From: Amaranthus tricolor | Lineage: Eukaryota; Streptophyta; Magnoliopsida; Caryophyllales; Amaranthaceae | Direction: 5' to 3' | Length of the DNA stretch: 64,000 nt | Assembly (NCBI RefSeq): GCF_026212465.1 | Contig: NC_080051.1 | Span: forward strand, 335,001 to 399,000 | Shown here: positions 57,415-64,000 of the stretch, piece by piece | Position numbering within the stretch: position 1 is the stretch's first letter | How the letters are laid out: the number at the start of each line of letters is the position of its first letter | Notes under the pieces: generated by a model | Database searches by the model: none | What the model was told of the DNA's origin: nothing | What the model saw: the letters and a program-made list of their open reading frames with translations, nothing else | Translations under genes and position numbers: made by a program

Positions 57415-58585
57415 TGATATAGATTGGTATGCCTCAAAACAAAACCAAGCTATAAGCACACGTAGTTTGCTGTTTTCGTTTAATGAATTTGTTTTTGTGA
57501 TTTTTGTGGTTTTATAACAAGGGAAAAATGAAATGTATGTGTTGATTTTTCAAACTGAAAATGGCTTGCCAAAGGTTGCTTCGATACAGATACACCACGA
57601 AACAAATCTAAGGGCTCCTAAGAACACATTCAAACTTTAGCCAAAAGTATGAAAAGCATAGGAACTTCAAATTACTTAAACTAATCCAAGTTAAAGTAAA
57701 TTGCAAATAAGAACAAGGAAAATTGCTCAAAGGGTTGTGTTTGTATTATGCAAGCTGAATGCCTTCATTACATGAACTACAAGCCTATTTATACTAAAAG
57801 GAAATCAGCCCAACAAAAAATAAATAAAAAAAAAAAAAAAAATTAAATTAAAAAGCAAAAAAATCAGAATGTTGCTTGTTTCTTAACGGCTAGGAATCCA
57901 CTTGCAAGTCCACTTGCAAGTTGCATCTTACAATCTTCTATGGAAATAATTAGGCTATTTTGTAGTGCATAGCTATATCTTACAAAGTTTTCATAGGCTA
58001 TTTTCTAGGCTGATTTGTTTTTTGTAGAAAAGATCTTCATGTAATAATGAACCAAAATCAGATTTCCCAACGGCTGAATTCTTGTATGATTTGCAAATAT
58101 CTTCATATGTCCTTGGTTTATTTGCTGTCTCAAACAACTTGATTTTGCTAAATATATTTTTTTAATCTTCCACTTGCTGAACCTTCATATTTATATTCTT
58201 CATATTTCCTTGGTTTATTTGCTTGATATTTTCAGCTGCTTGCTTGCGTTTCAATCGCATAATATTCGACCCATGAGCAAAATTAAATACTAAACTCAAA
58301 TAAAAGAAAAGTACAACTCGACTAACTAAGCATGAGAAATGATTAAGCTTGATCCTAAACCTGGCTTAAATCATTTCGAAGAAAACAAAAGACCCAAATA
58401 CTCGAAATAAAATAAACGACTTAAATAATAAAACGACCCAAAAAAAAAAAAAGAAGACTTAGTTTATGACTACGAAATTAAAGGATTTCAGTTTTGGACC
58501 TTGAATTTTAGCGTCTTCCATTTGATGCATCATTATATTGATCTTGGCTAGCTCAGCAGAACTAGATGTAGGTGATCCTACATCA
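57415..58585 (-). repeat. B4 5' LTR (outer right)
   Basis: This 1171-bp LTR has one visible substitution relative to other B LTRs: T instead of C at 57989. It is followed by TCAAT and satellite. Confidence 0.95.
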
Positions 58586-61500
58586 TCAATGACGAATGAA
58601 CGATGAAGAATGAACAAGGATCAATGATCAATGAAGAATGAACAAGGATCAATGATCAAAGAAGAATGAACGATGAAGAATGAACAAGGTTCAATGATCA
58701 ATGAAGAATGAAGGATGAAGAATGAACAAGGATTAATGGTCAATGACGAATGAACGATGAAGAATGAACAAGGATCAATGATCAATGAAGAATGAACGAT
58801 GAAGAATGAACAAGGATTAATGGTCAATGACGAATGAACGATGAAGAATGAACAAGGATCAATGATCAATGAAGAATGAACGATGAAGAATGAACAAGGA
58901 TCAATGATCAATGAAAAATGAACGATGAAGAATGAATAAGGATCAATGATCAATGACGAATGAACGATGAAGAATGAACAAGGATCAATGATCAATGAAG
59001 AATGAACGATGAAGAATGAACAAGGATTAATGGTCAATGACGAATGAACGATGAAGAAAGAACAAGGATCAATGATCAATTACGAATGAACGATGAAGAA
59101 TGAACAAGGATCAATGATCAATGACGAATGAACGATGAAGAATGAACAAGGATCAATGATCAATGAAGAATGAACAAGGATCAATGATCAAAGAAGAATG
59201 AACGATGAAGAATGAACAAGGTTCAATGATCAATGAAGAATGAATGATGAAGAATGAACAAGGATTAATGGTCAATGACGAATGAACGATGAAGAATGAA
59301 CAAGGATCAATGATCAATGAAGAATGAACGATGAAGAATGAACAAGGATTAATGGTCAATGACGAATGAACGATGAAGAATGAACAAGGATCAATGATCA
59401 ATGAAGAATGAACGATGAAGAATGAACAAGGATCAATGATAAATGAAAAATGAACGATGAAGAATGAATAAGGATCAATGATCAATGACGAATGAACGAT
59501 GAAGAATGAACAAGGATCAATGATCAATGAAGAATGAACGATGAAGAATGAACAAGGAGTAATGGTCAATGACGAATGAACGATGAAGAATGAACAAGGA
59601 TCAATGATCAATGACGAATGAACGATGAAGAATGAACAAGGATCAATGATCAATGAAGAATGAACGATGAAGAATGAACAAGGATCAATGATCAATGAAG
59701 AATGAACGATGCAGAATGAACAAGGAACAATGATCAATGAAGAATGATCGATGAAGAATGAACAAGGATTAATGGTCAATGAAGAATGAACGATGAAGAA
59801 TGAACAAGGATCAATGGTCAATGAAGAATGAACGATGAAGAATGAACAAGGATCAATGATCAATGAAGAATGAACAAGGATCAATGATCAAAGAAGAATG
59901 AACGATGAAGAATGAACAAGGATCAATGATCAATGAAGAATGAACGATGAAGAATGGTCAATGACGAATGAACGATGAAGAATGAACAAGGATCAATGAT
60001 CAATGACGAATGAACGATGAAGAATGAACAAGGATCAATGATCAATGAAGAATGAACGATGAAGAATGAACAAGGATTAATGGTCAATGACGAATGAACG
60101 ATGAAGAATGAACAAGGATCAATGATCAATGAAGAATGAACGATGAAGAATGAACAAGGATCAATGATAAATGAAAAATGAACGATGAAGAATGAATAAG
60201 GATCAATGATCAATGACGAATGAACGATGAAGAATGAACAAGGATCAATGATCAATGAAGAATGAACGATGAAGAATGAACAAGGAGTAATGGTCAATGA
60301 CGAATGAACGATGAAGAATGAACAAGGATCAATGATCAATGACGAATGAACGATGAAGAATGAACAAGGATCAATGATCAATGAAGAATGAACGATGAAG
60401 AATGAACAAGGATCAATGATCAATGACGAATGAACGATGAAGAATGAACAAGGATCAATGATCAATGACGAATGAACGATGAAGAATGAACAAGGATCAA
60501 TGATCAATGAAGAATGAACAAGGATCAATGATCAAAGAAGAATGAACGATGAAGAATGAACAAGGATCAATGATCAATGAAGAATGAACGATGAAGAATG
60601 AACAAGGAGTAATGGTCAATGACGAATAAACGATGAAGAATGAACAAGGATCAATGATCAATGACGAATGAACGATGAAGAATGAACAAGGATCAATGAT
60701 CAATGAAAAATGAACAAGGATCAATGATCAATGACGAATGAACGATGAAGAATGAACAAGGATCAATGATCAATGAAGAATGAACGTTGCAGAATGAACA
60801 AGGAACAATGATCAATGAAGAATGATCGATGAAGAATGAACAAGGATTAATGGTCAATGAAGAATGAACGATGAAGAATGAACAAGGATCAATGATCAAT
60901 GACGAATGAACGATGAAGAATGAACAAGGATCAATGATCAATGTAGAATGAACAAGGATCAATGATCAATGACGAATGAACGATGAAGAATGAACAAGGA
61001 GTAATGGTCAATGAAGAATGAACAAGGAGTAATGGTCAATGACGAATGAACGATGAAGAATGAACAAGGATCAATGATCAATGACGAATGAACGATGAAG
61101 AATGAACAAGGATCAATGATCAATGAAGAATGAACGATGAAGAATGAACAAGGATTAATGGTCAATGACGAATGAACGATGAAGAATGAACAAGGATCAA
61201 TGATCAATGAAGAATGAACGATGAAGAATGAACAAGGATCAATGATAAATGAAAAATGAACGATGAAGAATGAATAAGGATCAATGATCAATGACGAATG
61301 AACGATGAAGAATGAACAAGGATCAATGATCAATGAAGAATGAACGATGAAGAATGAACAAGGAGTAATGGTCAATGACGAATGAACGATGAAGAATGAA
61401 CAAGGATCAATGATCAATGACGAATGAACGATGAAGAATGAACAAGGATCAATGATCAATGAAGAATGAACGATGAAGAATGAACAAGGATCAATGATCA

Positions 61501-62048
61501 ATGACGAATGAACGATGAAGAATGAACAAGGATCAATGATCAATGACGAATGAACGATGAAGAATGAACAAGGATCAATGATCAATGAAGAATGAACAAG
61601 GATCAATGATCAAAGAAGAATGAACGATGAAGAATGAACAAGGATCAATGATCAATGAAGAATGAACGATGAAGAATGAACAAGGAGTAATGGTCAATGA
61701 CGAATAAACGATGAAGAATGAACAAGGATCAATGATCAATGACGAATGAACGATGAAGAATGAACAAGGATCAATGATCAATGAAAAATGAACAAGGATC
61801 AATGATCAATGACGAATGAACGATGAAGAATGAACAAGCATCAATGATCAATGAAGAATGAACAAGGATCAATGGTCAATGACGAATGAACGATGAAGAA
61901 TGAACAAGGATCAATGATCAATGAAGAATGAACGATGAAGAATGAAAAAGGATTAATGGTCAATGACGAATGAACGATGAAGAATGAACAAGGATCTATG
62001 ATCAATGACGAATGAACGATGAAGAATGAACAAGGATCAATGATCAAT
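58586..62048. repeat. Satellite higher-order unit between B4 and B5
   Basis: This 3463-bp segment has the same length and landmarks as 24505-27967. It carries the exchanged tract (59797-59955) shared with 38796-41021, so it is the same subtype as that unit. It ends at TCAAT (62044-62048). Confidence 0.95.
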
Positions 62049-63219
62049 TGATATAGATTGGTATGCCTCAAAACAAAACCAAGCTATAAGCACACGTAGT
62101 TTGCTGTTTTCGTTTAATGAATTTGTTTTTGTGATTTTTGTGGTTTTATAACAAGGGAAAAATGAAATGTATGTGTTGATTTTTCAAACTGAAAATGGCT
62201 TGCCAAAGGTTGCTTCGATACAGATACACCACGAAACAAATCTAAGGGCTCCTAAGAACACATTCAAACTTTAGCCAAAAGTATGAAAAGCATAGGAACT
62301 TCAAATTACTTAAACTAATCCAAGTTAAAGTAAATTGCAAATAAGAACAAGGAAAATTGCTCAAAGGGTTGTGTTTGTATTATGCAAGCTGAATGCCTTC
62401 ATTACATGAACTACAAGCCTATTTATACTAAAAGGAAATCAGCCCAACAAAAAATAAATAAAAAAAAAAAAAAAAATTAAATTAAAAAGCAAAAAAATCA
62501 GAATGTTGCTTGTTTCTTAACGGCTAGGAATCCACTTGCAAGTCCACTTGCAAGTTGCATCTTACAATCTTCTATGGAAATAATTAGGCTATTTTGTAGT
62601 GCATAGCTATATCTTACAAAGTCTTCATAGGCTATTTTCTAGGCTGATTTGTTTTTTGTAGAAAAGATCTTCATGTAATAATGAACCAAAATCAGATTTC
62701 CCAACGGCTGAATTCTTGTATGATTTGCAAATATCTTCATATGTCCTTGGTTTATTTGCTGTCTCAAACAACTTGATTTTGCTAAATATATTTTTTTAAT
62801 CTTCCACTTGCTGAACCTTCATATTTATATTCTTCATATTTCCTTGGTTTATTTGCTTGATATTTTCAGCTGCTTGCTTGCGTTTCAATCGCATAATATT
62901 CGACCCATGAGCAAAATTAAATACTAAACTCAAATAAAAGAAAAGTACAACTCGACTAACTAAGCATGAGAAATGATTAAGCTTGATCCTAAACCTGGCT
63001 TAAATCATTTCGAAGAAAACAAAAGACCCAAATACTCGAAATAAAATAAACGACTTAAATAATAAAACGACCCAAAAAAAAAAAAAGAAGACTTAGTTTA
63101 TGACTACGAAATTAAAGGATTTCAGTTTTGGACCTTGAATTTTAGCGTCTTCCATTTGATGCATCATTATATTGATCTTGGCTAGCTCAGCAGAACTAGA
63201 TGTAGGTGATCCTACATCA
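62049..63219 (-). repeat. B5 3' LTR
   Basis: This is a 1171-bp LTR with TG...CA ends, matching the other B LTRs, preceded by TCAAT. Confidence 0.95.
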
Positions 63220-64000
63220 TCCTCCCCTTCTTTGGAAAAGCTTGACCTCAAGCTTGGTAACATGTCCTCCTCATGAAATGTAATCAAATCTGCAACATTG
63301 AAAGTAGAAGACACACCATAGCTACTAGGTAGCTCTAGTTTGTAAGCATTGTCATTTACTTTTTCCAAAATTTCGAACGGTCCATCAATTCTAGCACTTA
63401 ACTTTGATTTCCTTTGTGTGGGAAACCTATCCTTTCTCAAGTAAATCCATACTAAGTCACCTTCTTTGAAAATCACTTCTTTTCTCTTTTGGTCCACTTT
63501 CTCTTTAACCTTATTATTCATTTTCTCAATCTTTTCCACAACTTGTTTATGCAACTTTTGGATCTCATTAGCTCTAGTCTCGGCATCATGGCTAAACTTC
63601 AAAGGTGTAGGAAAAGGCGTAAGATCTATAGGGGTTAAAGGATTAAGGCCATAAACTATAAAGAAAGGAGAAAAACCGGTGGTCTTGCTAGGAACTCGAT
63701 TATAAGCAAATTCAGCATGTGGTAGCAATTGTTCCCATTGTTTAGGATTCTTAGTAATGAGGGCACGCAACAAGGTTCCTAAGGTCCTATTGGTTACTTC
63801 GGTTTGTCCATCAGTCTGAGGGTGGCTAGAACTACTAAAGTTAAGCTTGGTTCCCATCTTTTTCCACAAAGTAAGCCAAAAATGACTAAGAAACTTTGAG
63901 TCTCTATCACTTACCATACTTCTTGCTATCCCATGTAGTCTTACTATTTCTTTAAAATAAAGATTAGCAATGTTAACAGCATCATGTGTAGTATGACAAG
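63093..64000 (-). CDS. B5 gag-pol, C-terminal part (partial)
   Basis: This covers about the last 300 residues of B gag-pol (from about residue 1162): the second half of the integrase core, including the VSDRDSKF aspartate and the TDGQTE glutamate, the GPY/F-like module and the LTR-encoded tail. The N-terminal part is beyond the window. No stop is seen. Confidence 0.92.
   Translation of the reverse strand, partial: CHTTHDAVNIANLYFKEIVRLHGIARSMVSDRDSKFLSHFWLTLWKKMGTKLNFSSSSHPQTDGQTEVTNRTLGTLLRALITKNPKQWEQLLPHAEFAYNRVPSKTTGFSPFFIVYGLNPLTPIDLTPFPTPLKFSHDAETRANEIQKLHKQVVEKIEKMNNKVKEKVDQKRKEVIFKEGDLVWIYLRKDRFPTQRKSKLSARIDGPFEILEKVNDNAYKLELPSSYGVSSTFNVADLITFHEEDMLPSLRSSFSKEGEDDVGSPTSSSAELAKINIMMHQMEDAKIQGPKLKSFNFVVIN

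Larger units (their letters stand above)
46413..58585 (-). mobile_element. Tandem B array B3/B4 (three LTRs, two interiors)
   Basis: The structure is LTR (46413-47583), interior (47584-51913), LTR (51914-53084), interior (53085-57414), LTR (57415-58585). All LTRs are 1171 bp and both interiors 4330 bp. TCAAT is found only at the outer edges (46408-46412, 58586-58590). The middle LTR is shared and has no target duplication beside it. This is the expected product of unequal recombination between LTRs. Primer sites are at 51899-51910 and 57400-57411. Confidence 0.95.
62049..64000 (-). mobile_element. Element B5, partial (cut by window edge)
   Basis: The left end of another B copy has the same satellite flank as B1-B3. 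It comprises the complete 3' LTR, the polypurine tract (63220-63233) and about 780 bp of interior. The rest lies outside the window. Confidence 0.94.

Overview
The window looks like nuclear heterochromatin of a flowering plant. About a third of it, roughly 21 kb, is one tandem satellite. Nearly everything else is plant Ty3/gypsy LTR retrotransposon sequence. I see no host gene, tRNA, rRNA or prokaryotic signal. The lineage is inferred from the plant-type gag-pol polyproteins, the initiator-Met tRNA primer sites and the AT-rich LTRs; I cannot name the species. The polyproteins resemble the centromeric CRM branch: the DGGS protease motif, a reading frame that runs into the 3' LTR, and no recognisable canonical chromodomain. 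A centromeric or pericentromeric location is therefore plausible but unproven.

Layout. 1-10167 is satellite. 10168-17367 is a complete plus-strand element, here called A (938-bp LTRs, a 1632-aa gag-pol). 17368-17834 is satellite. 17835-24504 is a complete minus-strand element, B1 (LTRs about 1.17 kb, 1463-aa gag-pol). 24505-27967 is satellite. 27968-38795 is B2, split by a nested minus-strand non-autonomous element, C1 (32553-36703). 38796-41021 and 45171-46412 are satellite split by a second copy, C2 (41022-45170). 46413-58585 is a tandem B array (LTR-B3-LTR-B4-LTR). 58586-62048 is satellite. 62049-64000 is the start of B5, cut by the window edge. Target-site duplications are TCAAT for A and every B, CTTTG for C1 and AATGA for C2.

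Satellite. The monomer is 42 bp and is itself three related 14-bp blocks. It is organised into higher-order units of 3458 bp (247 x 14); one older-looking unit is 3612 bp (258 x 14). The B copies all sit at the same base of the higher-order unit, with matching flanks and equal-length satellite between them. One B insertion therefore most likely became part of the unit and was amplified with it. Two empty versions of the site (3555-3559 and 7167-7171) lie in the left part of the window. A, C1 and C2 each occur in only one unit copy, so they are younger.

How the parts relate. A and B encode complete gag, protease, reverse transcriptase, RNase H and integrase and could be autonomous. C lacks these domains, but its LTRs, primer site, polypurine tract and the stub just before that tract resemble A. 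It looks like a derivative mobilised by an A-type element. The main novelty is structural: retroelements co-amplified with a satellite higher-order repeat, a tandem three-LTR product, and a mosaic non-autonomous family. All identity statements come from reading by eye, not from computed alignments.
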